NCBI GenBank assembly: GCA_009936695.1
Contig: JAACEA010000155.1
Coordinates: forward strand, 1 to 7,418
From: Planctomycetia bacterium
GTDB taxonomy: Bacteria > Planctomycetota > Phycisphaerae > Phycisphaerales > SM1A02
Length of the DNA stretch: 7,418 nt
Direction: 5' to 3'
Shown here piece after piece: positions 1 through 6,724 of the stretch (position 1 is the stretch's first letter; every line of letters starts with the position of its first letter). The notes under the pieces are model-generated. The model was not told the origin of the DNA. It saw only the letters and a program-made list of their open reading frames with translations, and ran no database searches. Made by a program: the position numbers and the translations under genes.

Positions 1-951
1 CGGAATCCCCGTCACGGCTGGGAGCCCGTCGGATGCGCTCTCTTAACGCCCCGCGCCGGCGCGACGGTGATGGCGCTCGACGAGAAGCGGCTGCTGGTGA
101 TCGGCGGCTGGACCGGTGTCCTCCCCGACACGGTCACCCGACTGGACAGCGTCGAGATCTGCGAGCCGGAACAACCACACCGACGAAGAACGATCCCGCC
201 GCCGTTCGAGACGACCGAAGACGGACTCGAAGGCCATGCCGCGACGTTGCTTCCCGATGGCCGCGTGGTTCTCCTGCACCGGAACCGACTCGCCGTCTTC
301 GATCCCGACTCGGAACGGTGGTCACCGCCGACCCCGATCGACACGACCTGCCTTCATGCTTCCGTGACGGCCGTCGGCGCCGATCACCTCGTTCTGGTCG
401 GTGGCACGCTTCGGGGAGATGAGGCCACGGTCCGATCGATCCACCTCGACTCGAGCGGTCTGCGTCACGTGAACTGGAACGACGCATCGATGCCGGCCCT
501 CGAGGATGCGACGTCGATCCTCCTCGATGACGAACGAATCCTCGTGGTCGGCGGCTCGATCGACGGGACCAGTGATTCGAGAACCTGGATCCTGGACCCC
601 ACCCGACGCGACGTCCGGCCGGGGCCGATGCTCCCGATCGAAGGCGGCATCGCCGACGCGACCCTCCATCGAAGCGGATTCGGCGTGCTGGTGGTCGGCG
701 GTGAACGACGGATCGAAGGCCGGCCGGTTCCTCCGTTCGGCCCCGCGATCATCCAAATCGATCGGAACACCGCCCGACGACTGCCTCATCCGCCGACCTC
801 CGCCATCCGGACCGCGATCCTCGCGGGCCCCTCGGGAATCGAACGCATCGGCGGATATCGGTTCAGGGCGACGGCCCGCGATCGGGGACGCGCCTCGGTC
901 CTCGAGGACGCCGCATCGCTGCGTCTCGTCCCGGTCGTCGTCGCGGACTGA
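1..951 (+). CDS. Kelch-repeat beta-propeller protein (5' partial)
   Basis: The reading frame is open from base 1, and the GTG/ATG at 67/70 falls inside a repeat, so the real start lies upstream and 316 codons are visible. Kelch-type repeats recur about every 45-55 residues. Each has a small-residue stretch before a hydrophobic strand ending in Gly-Gly: LLVIGG (about residues 31-36), LVLVGG, ILVVGG and VLVVGG, then IERIGG near the end. One repeat (about residues 79-100, ending VFDPDSERW) keeps the Trp/Asp end but lacks the Gly-Gly. Kelch motifs build beta-propellers, which mostly serve binding or, in galactose-oxidase relatives, oxidation. No catalytic residues can be assigned here. Any signal peptide or anchor would be outside the window, so location is unknown. 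The end at TGA 949-951 is followed by a hairpin. The kelch fold is fairly secure; the function is unknown. Confidence 0.8.
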   Translation, partial: RNPRHGWEPVGCALLTPRAGATVMALDEKRLLVIGGWTGVLPDTVTRLDSVEICEPEQPHRRRTIPPPFETTEDGLEGHAATLLPDGRVVLLHRNRLAVFDPDSERWSPPTPIDTTCLHASVTAVGADHLVLVGGTLRGDEATVRSIHLDSSGLRHVNWNDASMPALEDATSILLDDERILVVGGSIDGTSDSRTWILDPTRRDVRPGPMLPIEGGIADATLHRSGFGVLVVGGERRIEGRPVPPFGPAIIQIDRNTARRLPHPPTSAIRTAILAGPSGIERIGGYRFRATARDRGRASVLEDAASLRLVPVVVAD

Positions 952-953
952 AC

Positions 954-1000
954 GTCCGGATATGGCCCGTGGATCGCTGCGCGATCCCCACCACCCGGAC
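954..1000 (+). terminator. Nested hairpin after the kelch gene; possible terminator or attenuator
   Basis: The outer arms GTCCGG (954-959) and CCGGAC (995-1000) pair over 6 bp. Inside them GGATCGC (971-977) pairs perfectly with GCGATCC (981-987) around a three-base loop, and TGG (963-965) can pair with CCA (991-993). The structure starts 3 bases after the kelch stop codon, which fits a transcript end. No T-run follows, so intrinsic termination is not certain. It could instead be an mRNA structure ahead of the next gene. Confidence 0.4.
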
Positions 1001-1067
1001 ATTCCCACCACCATCCCACCGAGACGCGACGGAGGGCGTGCATGGCGCTCGGTCGTATTCGACCTGT

Positions 1068-1508
1068 ATGTTCATGCAGTACCCGAACCACGACGGCTCG
1101 ATCGAGATCGCCTGGGAGGACACTTCCGGAACCGGATACACCACCCGGACGACGTCCACCACGGAGCCCGCGGAGCTCCGGCTGGGTCCGAATTCGATCC
1201 TCGTACGCCCGCTGGGGCCGGCCATCAACCGGGACGAGGCATCGGCGATCGCCGGACTGGTCGCGTCGGAGTACCGCGACCGCCGAAGCGCTCCAAAGCG
1301 GCTGCTGGTCGATTTCTCGGCGGTCTCGGTCCCCTCCAGCATGGCCATCGGGCTGCTGCTCGAGCTGGCCCGGATGGCGGATGAAGGAGGCTCGGATCCG
1401 CATCTTCATGCCTCCCGCAGAATGTTGGAGGTCTTGAGGATGCTTCGACTCGACGGGCGTTATACGATGGTGGTGTCGGAAAGACGGCTCGACGAACTGC
1501 TCCGCTGA
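1068..1508 (+). CDS. STAS-domain protein, anti-anti-sigma-like
   Basis: The product is 146 residues: a polar Thr/Ser-rich lead (residues 19-32) and a STAS-like domain from about 37 to the end. The domain pattern is visible: a beta strand with ILVRPLG (44-50), a helix, the core strand RLLVDFSAV (78-86), then Ser-Ser at 90-91 followed by a helix (IGLLLELARM), and a late helix RMLEVLRMLRLD. In SpoIIAA/RsbV-type proteins a Ser at about this place is phosphorylated by an anti-sigma kinase and controls partner switching. Here the usual preceding Asp is Pro89, and the following Gly is Met92. The ATG at 1068 was chosen because third-base GC rises from there; GTG at 1038 or 969 are in-frame alternatives without a well-placed ribosome site. 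No kinase, phosphatase or sigma factor gene is adjacent, so the signalling role is inferred from fold alone. Confidence 0.68.
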   Translation: MFMQYPNHDGSIEIAWEDTSGTGYTTRTTSTTEPAELRLGPNSILVRPLGPAINRDEASAIAGLVASEYRDRRSAPKRLLVDFSAVSVPSSMAIGLLLELARMADEGGSDPHLHASRRMLEVLRMLRLDGRYTMVVSERRLDELLR

Positions 1509-1514
1509 TCCAGC

Positions 1515-1564
1515 GGGTCCGTGGCGGGTCGGTCGAACCGATCGAACTTCGCCCCACCGGACCC
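1515..1564 (+). repeat. Inverted repeat ahead of the lipoprotein gene
   Basis: GGGTCC (1515-1520) pairs with GGACCC (1559-1564). The stem continues as GTGG (1521-1524) with CCAC (1554-1557), past one bulged C. A second small hairpin, TCGGT/ACCGA (1529-1533/1537-1541), sits in the loop. It begins 6 bases after the STAS stop and ends 4 bases before the lipoprotein ATG, so it could end the upstream transcript or mask the start site. There is no T-run. Confidence 0.35.
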
Positions 1565-1568
1565 CTTG

Positions 1569-1781
1569 ATGCCCGAACGCACCGCCACCATTCGAACGAT
1601 CGTCCTGCTCGCCGCGACGGCCTCGCTGGTCCTCACGGCGGGCTGCTACACGCGCGTGGTGGGCGTGAAGAACGCGCCGAACTACACCGGCGAAGTCTAC
1701 GAGCCCAACGTCGAAGAGGGGAACGAGAACCTCTTCAAGACCAAGACCCGGACGTACAAGGGCACGTCCTTCGTCGACTGA
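1569..1781 (+). CDS. Small lipoprotein of unknown function
   Basis: The 70-residue product begins with a lipoprotein signal: basic residues near the N-terminus (R4, R9), a hydrophobic stretch from about I11 to L22, and a lipobox-like T-A-G-C with Cys26 as the predicted lipidated residue. The mature part is only 45 residues, starts Cys-Tyr, and is polar and rich in Glu, Asn, Lys and Tyr, ending in Phe-Val-Asp. It should be attached to a membrane facing outward from the cytoplasm. ATG 1569 was preferred over the GTG at 1521 because it places the charged residues directly before the hydrophobic core. Position -3 is Thr rather than the commoner Leu. I do not recognise a named family. It lies 64 bases before nuoB on the same strand, but nothing ties it to complex I. 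Confidence 0.72.
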   Translation: MPERTATIRTIVLLAATASLVLTAGCYTRVVGVKNAPNYTGEVYEPNVEEGNENLFKTKTRTYKGTSFVD

Positions 1782-1785
1782 CGCA

Positions 1786-1804
1786 TCCGACCCTGCCGGT
1801 CGGA
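1786..1804 (+). terminator. GC-rich hairpin between the lipoprotein gene and nuoB
   Basis: TCCGACC (1786-1792) and GGTCGGA (1798-1804) form a perfect 7-bp stem with a five-base loop, starting 4 bases after the lipoprotein stop codon. Its position suggests termination or attenuation between lipoprotein and nuoB. No T-tract follows, so it may only reduce read-through or protect the 3' end. Confidence 0.4.
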
Positions 1805-1845
1805 CGAATCCACCGCAAGCATTCCGAACCTCGAGAACACGCACC

Positions 1846-2415
1846 ATGGGCATCGAAGCCGCACTTCCCACCGACAGCCTCCTCACCACGCAGTTCCACC
1901 GCGTCGCCAACTGGGCGCGTCGATCGAGCGTGTGGCCGATGCCCTTCGCCACGGCCTGCTGCGGCATCGAACTGATGGCGACCGCGTGCAGCCGATTCGA
2001 CCTTGCGCGGTTCGGGGCCGAAGTGATGCGCTTCAGCCCCCGCCAGAGCGACCTGATGATCGTGGCCGGTCGCGTCTCGGTGAAGACGCTCCCCGTGCTC
2101 CAGCGGATCTACATGCAGATGGCGGAACCGAAGTGGGTCATCTCGATGGGCGCCTGCGCCTCGACCGGCGGTGTCTTCGACACCTACGCCGTGGTCCAGG
2201 GCGTCGACCAGTTCATCCCGGTCGACGTCTACGTCCCCGGATGCCCGCCGCGTCCGGAGATGCTGATCGAGGGGATCATGGCGATCCAGAAGATCATCGA
2301 CAACGACAACCTTCCCCGCGACCCCGACGGCAAGCGACTTCCCCTGCAGCTTGCGGTCCAGCCGAACTTCCAGCCGGCCCCGCAGCCGGTCGACGTGTCG
2401 ATCGGCGCGAGCTGA
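1846..2415 (+). CDS. nuoB: NADH-quinone oxidoreductase subunit B (complex I, N2 cluster)
   Basis: This 189-residue protein is the NuoB/PSST subunit, which holds the terminal 4Fe-4S cluster N2 and passes electrons to quinone in the peripheral arm of complex I at the inner face of the cytoplasmic membrane. The four expected cluster ligands are present: adjacent Cys38-Cys39 in [10 protein letters not shown], Cys104 in GACAS and Cys133 in VPGCPPRPE. The length is normal for the family, with a short Pro/Gln-rich C-terminal tail after about residue 165. The start ATG at 1846 lacks a clear Shine-Dalgarno but gives a standard N-terminus. In many bacteria nuoB lies between nuoA and nuoC; here the upstream gene is a lipoprotein and the downstream gene a convergent VOC protein, so the other subunits must be encoded elsewhere. 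All key residues are intact, and a functional subunit is likely. Confidence 0.96.
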   Translation: MGIEAALPTDSLLTTQFHRVANWARRSSVWPMPFATACCGIELMATACSRFDLARFGAEVMRFSPRQSDLMIVAGRVSVKTLPVLQRIYMQMAEPKWVISMGACASTGGVFDTYAVVQGVDQFIPVDVYVPGCPPRPEMLIEGIMAIQKIIDNDNLPRDPDGKRLPLQLAVQPNFQPAPQPVDVSIGAS

Positions 2416-2450
2416 TCGGCGACGACGGAAGGCCATGTGGACTCGAACCC

Positions 2451-2485
2451 GACCCCCTGCATCATCCTGATGCAGGGGTCTTCGT
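2451..2485 (+). terminator. Probable intrinsic terminator of nuoB
   Basis: CCCCTGCATCA (2454-2464) pairs perfectly with TGATGCAGGGG (2468-2478) over 11 bp around the loop TCC. One bulged C allows GA/TC to extend the stem. The sequence after it, TCTTCGTGTT, is moderately T-rich. It lies 38 bases past the nuoB stop, between nuoB and the convergent VOC gene, so it may serve both strands, although a T-tail is seen only on the + strand. Confidence 0.6.
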
Positions 2486-2509
2486 GTTCAGGCCGATCGG
2501 CACCGGAAC

Positions 2510-2953
2510 TCAGAGCCGGACCCGGCCGTCGCCATCGAGGGCCACGGACGGATTCCAGGCGATCTCCCAGGCGAATCCGTCGGGATCCGCGAAGTAGCCA
2601 CGCACCCCGCCCCACGGTGGCGGTGATGCGGGCCGCGTGATCCGCCCACCCGCGCGTTCCGCCCGCTGAAGGATCGCCTCGACCTCGGATTCCTCCGAGA
2701 CGTTCACCGACAGCGAAGCCGTGAGCCCCGCGTCGACGCCCGAGCCGGGAACGCCGGCGTCTTCCGCGAGCGCGGCCCGGGGGAACAACGCGAAGATCTG
2801 CCCCCCGAGATCGTGGAAGACGACGTGTTCGTTGCTTCGCGGATGCGCCTCGAGGCCCATCGCCGCGTAGAACGCGCGACTCCGAGCGAGGTCGGTGACC
2901 CCGAGCGTGACGAATGAGATGGCGGATCCGAGTCCCGGCTCGCGGTCGGTCAT
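2510..2953 (-). CDS. VOC family protein (glyoxalase/bleomycin-resistance fold)
   Basis: The 147-residue product shows the two beta-alpha-beta-beta-beta modules of the vicinal oxygen chelate superfamily. The first begins ISFVTLGVTDLARSRAFY (residues 12-29), the second around ASLSVNVSEESEVEAI, ending in GYFADPDGFAWEIAW (119-133). Glu130 in the last strand fits the usual metal-ligand place. The first strand has Thr16 where many members carry His, so the metal site, if any, differs from classic glyoxalase I. Family members include lyases, epimerases, ring-cleavage dioxygenases and drug-binding proteins, and the reaction here cannot be assigned. It is cytoplasmic, with no signal peptide. It faces away from the sugar cassette across a 138-base gap and converges with nuoB, so it is transcribed on its own. 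ATG 2953 is the only start giving the full first strand. Confidence 0.85.
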   Translation of the reverse strand: MTDREPGLGSAISFVTLGVTDLARSRAFYAAMGLEAHPRSNEHVVFHDLGGQIFALFPRAALAEDAGVPGSGVDAGLTASLSVNVSEESEVEAILQRAERAGGRITRPASPPPWGGVRGYFADPDGFAWEIAWNPSVALDGDGRVRL

Positions 2954-3013
2954 GCCCGGACTCTATCCGCGAAGGACGCCCCGAACCGGATCACGACCTC
3001 CCCCCGTCCCGAA

Positions 3014-3027
3014 TCCGGCTCGCCGGA
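3014..3027. promoter_or_regulatory. Short palindrome in the divergent intergenic region
   Basis: TCCGGC (3014-3019) and GCCGGA (3022-3027) form a 6-bp inverted repeat with a two-base centre in the gap shared by the divergent VOC and cupin genes. The position suits a small dimeric regulator's operator, but short GC palindromes are common in such DNA. No convincing -35/-10 pair could be chosen; TATCCT at 3079-3084 lies too close to the cupin start to be more than a weak candidate. Confidence 0.2.
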
Positions 3028-3091
3028 CTTCCTTCGGGGATCCGCTCCCTGTTCCACGACCGAAGGCGATGCGGACCGTATCCTGCACCCC

Positions 3092-4360
3092 ATGACCTCC
3101 GTTCCTTCGAACGATCGCCGTGGGCTCCAGACCATCTCGTCCTCGGTCCGCGGCGCAGCGGAGGCGGCGATGGAGGCGACCGGCGGCCTGCTGCGACTCG
3201 CACCCAACTGGGTCCCCCGGTCGTTCCTGCAACCCGGCCTGCGAATCAAGCTCCACCCCGACGACACCTACGCGTTCGGACTGGAACGCGGCGGCATCGA
3301 CGAGCGGTGGTTCGGATCGACCACCGAGGCGGCCAACGACGGTCGGGAACCCGATGAGGGCCTGTCCTACGTCGTGCACGACGGGACGCGTCTCCTGCTT
3401 CGGGACGTCGTCGCGGAACTCGGGGCCGACGTCGTCGGCGCCTCGATCTGGTCGACGTACGGCCGCTGGCCCGTGTACTCCAAGTTCTTCGACAACATGG
3501 GCCCGATACCGCATCACATGCACCAGAACGACGAGCAGGCGGCCCTCGTCGGTCTCGAAGGCAAGCCCGAGGCCTACTACTTCCCCCCCCAGCACAACAA
3601 CGTCGGCAACAACTTCCCGTACACCTTCATGGGATTCGAGCCGGGGACCACCCGTGAAGACGTTCGTCGATGCATCGCCGACTGGCACCGGGGCGACAAT
3701 CGGATCCTCGAACTCTCGAAGGCCTACAAGCTCCAGGTCGGGACCGGCTGGCTGATCCCGCCCTGCGTCCTGCACGCGCCGGGATCCCTCTGCACCTACG
3801 AACCGCAGTGGGGCAGCGACGTCTTCGGGATGTACCAGAACCTGGTCGAGGGTCGTGCGGTCCCGAGATCGCTGCTGGTCAAGGACATGCCCGCCGACCG
3901 GCACGACGATGTCGAGTTCATTCTCGATCAGCTCGACTGGGAACGAAACCTCGATCCGAACTTCAAGGACCGCCACTACCTCGAGCCCGTCGTCCACTCC
4001 CGAAGTGAAGCGCATGCCGACCGCTGGATCGTCTACGGCACGGTCGCGGGCCGGCAGCGGTTCTCCGCCAGGGAGTTGACCGTGCAGCCCGGAGCGAGCG
4101 TGACGATCACGGATCCGGGAGCCAGTTCGCTGATCGTCGTGCAGGGCTCGGGCCGGGTGAACGGCCTGGCCCTCGACTGTCCGAAACTCATTCGCTTCCA
4201 CGAACTCACGCAGGACGAGGTCTTCGTCACCGACATCGCGGCTCGGGCGGGACTCCGCTTCGAGAACGACTCGGAGACCGAGGAGCTCGTGATCCTGCGA
4301 TACTTCGGGCCCGACGTCCACGACGATCTCCCCGCGGTCGGGGATCACCACCAGGATTGA
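3092..4360 (+). CDS. Cupin protein related to class I mannose-6-phosphate isomerase
   Basis: This 422-residue protein carries the metal-site layout of class I phosphomannose isomerases. His142-Met-His144-Gln-Asn-Asp-Glu matches the family's Q-x-H-P-x-D-E motif, Glu160 sits in GKPEAYYF as in the GK-x-E-x-W-Y segment, and His228 lies in [12 protein letters not shown] as in the P-x-G-T-x-H-A motif. The predicted ligands are therefore His142, His144, Glu160 and His228, with His replacing the usual Gln. Residues 165-200 hold an Asn-rich insertion ([11 protein letters not shown]) and a helix. The second half (about 305-410) looks like another beta-barrel, as in true isomerases, so length and two-barrel plan agree with the family. 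No signal peptide is seen. It is first in an apparent operon, 50 bases ahead of the TIM-barrel gene. A metal-dependent sugar isomerase role is inferred; it could instead be a binding or epimerising cupin. A C8 run at 3583-3590 is read through in frame. Confidence 0.75.
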   Translation: MTSVPSNDRRGLQTISSSVRGAAEAAMEATGGLLRLAPNWVPRSFLQPGLRIKLHPDDTYAFGLERGGIDERWFGSTTEAANDGREPDEGLSYVVHDGTRLLLRDVVAELGADVVGASIWSTYGRWPVYSKFFDNMGPIPHHMHQNDEQAALVGLEGKPEAYYFPPQHNNVGNNFPYTFMGFEPGTTREDVRRCIADWHRGDNRILELSKAYKLQVGTGWLIPPCVLHAPGSLCTYEPQWGSDVFGMYQNLVEGRAVPRSLLVKDMPADRHDDVEFILDQLDWERNLDPNFKDRHYLEPVVHSRSEAHADRWIVYGTVAGRQRFSARELTVQPGASVTITDPGASSLIVVQGSGRVNGLALDCPKLIRFHELTQDEVFVTDIAARAGLRFENDSETEELVILRYFGPDVHDDLPAVGDHHQD

Positions 4361-4397
4361 GCCGGTTCGAGGATCGCCGGCGCCGACCCCACAGCCG

Positions 4398-4402
4398 AAG
4401 GA
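4398..4402 (+). promoter_or_regulatory. Shine-Dalgarno site deciding the TIM-barrel gene start
   Basis: AAGGA lies 8 bases before the ATG at 4411. It is the only well-spaced Shine-Dalgarno-like site seen ahead of a gene here, and it favours 4411 over the in-frame TTG at 4357, which would overlap the cupin stop codon and add an Arg-rich 18-residue lead. Confidence 0.5.
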
Positions 4403-4410
4403 CCAACGCC

Positions 4411-5439
<1,029 letters not shown>

Positions 5440-5509
5440 TCCTCCAGGACGCCACCCGCCGCCCCCAACGCCCCTCGAACCCGCAAACCCCTGTGGAATC
5501 GGACGTCCA

Positions 5510-6670
5510 ATGACCACCAAAACGCCTCTCCGAATCGGCATCGTCGGCTACGGCTTCATGGGCCGCACCCACACCAACGGCTACAAGCGGGCGAACGACT
5601 TCTTCGAACTCGAGCATCGCCCGGTCCTGCAGGCCGCCTGCGGACGCGACGCCGCGAAGACGAAGGCGTTCGCGGACCAGTGGGGCTGGCAGTCGGTCGA
5701 GTCCGACTGGCGGCGACTCGTCGAACGAGACGACATCGACGCGATCGACATCTGCACGCCGAACGACTCCCACGCCGAGATCGCGATCGCCGCCGCGGAA
5801 GCGGGCGAGATGGTCCTCTGCGAAAAGCCGCTCGCCCGCACCGCCGAGGAGTCGTTGCCGATGGTCGAGGCCGTGGAACGGGCCGGGGTCGCGAACACCG
5901 TCTTCTACAACTACCGACGGATCCCCGCGGTGACGCTGGCGAAGCAGGTCGTCGATTCGGGCAGGCTCGGGCGGATCTTCCACTATCGCGCGAACTTCCT
6001 CCAGGACTGGACGATCGCGGAGGACCTTCCACAGGGCGGCGCCGCCCTCTGGCGACTCGATGCCGCGGCCGCGGGCAGCGGCGTGACCGGCGATCTGCTC
6101 GCGCACTGCATCGACACCGCGATGTGGCTGAACGGCGGCATCGCCGACGTCTCCGCCCGCACCGAGACGTTCATCAAGGAACGCGTCCATCAGGACACCG
6201 GCGACACCCGACCGGTCACCATCGACGATGCATGCTCCTTCCACTGCGGCTTCGCCAACGGTTCGCTCGGCCTGTTCGAATCGACTCGGTACGCCCGTGG
6301 CCACAAGGCGCTCTACACGTTCGAGATCAACGGCGAACACGCGTCCATGCGCTGGGACCTGCACGACCTGAATCGCCTCGAGTACTTCGATCACCGCGAC
6401 GAGGGAATCGTCCGAGGCTGGCGGAACATCCACGTCTCGGACGGCGACCAGCCCTACATGGACCGCTGGTGGGTGCCGGGGCTCTGCATCGGCTACGAAC
6501 ACAGCTTCGTGCACCAGATCGTCGACTTCCTGAAGGCCCTGGAGGAAGGTACGCCGTGCCCGCCGACGTTCCGGGACGCCCACGAGACCGCGAAGGTCTG
6601 CGATGCGGTGCTCGCTTCGGCCCGGGACCGCGCGTGGAAGGACACCGGCGTCGATTGGAATGGATCCTGA
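5510..6670 (+). CDS. Gfo/Idh/MocA family NAD(P)-dependent oxidoreductase
   Basis: The 386-residue protein has an N-terminal Rossmann domain with the dinucleotide fingerprint GYGFMG (residues 13-18), the strand-turn DICTPNDSH (80-88), and the family motif CEKPLA with catalytic Lys106. The C-terminal alpha/beta domain carries GDLLAHCID, where Asp195 and His199 correspond to the proton-relay pair of inositol 2-dehydrogenase and relatives. Such enzymes oxidise a secondary hydroxyl of a sugar, glycoside or polyol to a ketone, or the reverse. The length is normal. Unlike many planctomycete members it shows no Tat signal, so it should act in the cytoplasm. It is the last gene of the apparent cupin/TIM-barrel/dehydrogenase operon. 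The start ATG at 5510 lacks a clear Shine-Dalgarno but sits the usual distance before the Rossmann strand. Family assignment is secure; substrate is unknown. Confidence 0.92.
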   Translation: MTTKTPLRIGIVGYGFMGRTHTNGYKRANDFFELEHRPVLQAACGRDAAKTKAFADQWGWQSVESDWRRLVERDDIDAIDICTPNDSHAEIAIAAAEAGEMVLCEKPLARTAEESLPMVEAVERAGVANTVFYNYRRIPAVTLAKQVVDSGRLGRIFHYRANFLQDWTIAEDLPQGGAALWRLDAAAAGSGVTGDLLAHCIDTAMWLNGGIADVSARTETFIKERVHQDTGDTRPVTIDDACSFHCGFANGSLGLFESTRYARGHKALYTFEINGEHASMRWDLHDLNRLEYFDHRDEGIVRGWRNIHVSDGDQPYMDRWWVPGLCIGYEHSFVHQIVDFLKALEEGTPCPPTFRDAHETAKVCDAVLASARDRAWKDTGVDWNGS

Positions 6671-6681
6671 ACCGACGCGGT

Positions 6682-6724
6682 GACGGTGTTCCCGTCCCTC
6701 GATTCGCGACCGGGTACCCGAATC
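6682..6724. terminator. Inverted repeats in the convergent gap, possible bidirectional terminator
   Basis: Two weak hairpins lie between the dehydrogenase stop and the aminotransferase stop: GACGG/CCGTC (6682-6686/6692-6696) and GATTCG/CGAATC (6701-6706/6719-6724). A perfect 10-base palindrome, CGGGTACCCG (6711-6720), overlaps the second. The place suits a shared transcript end, but neither has a T-run and the second overlaps the aminotransferase stop codon. Confidence 0.25.

Noticed and set aside
1042..1437. An ATG at 1042 spaced 6 bases after GGAGG, opening a 131-codon frame
   Set aside because: The spacing looks good, but the product is an Arg/Ser/Pro-rich shadow of the STAS gene, whose own frame shows the domain pattern.
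786..1967. A 393-codon minus-strand open frame across the STAS, lipoprotein and nuoB start regions
   Set aside because: It crosses several + strand genes with supported starts and shows no family motif.
3583..3590. Run of eight C residues in the cupin gene as a possible frameshift or phase-variation site
   Set aside because: The frame holds before and after the run: motifs at residues 142-160 and at 228 are in one frame, so no error or switch is evident.
2963..4351. A 462-codon open frame on the minus strand opposite the cupin gene
   Set aside because: It mirrors the coding frame of a gene with clear phosphomannose-isomerase motifs. Its translation is rich in Arg, Asp, Val and Gly and has no recognisable domain.
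6711..6720. Ten-base palindrome CGGGTACCCG as a regulator operator
   Set aside because: It lies between two convergent stop codons with no promoter to control, so it is more likely part of a transcript end or chance.
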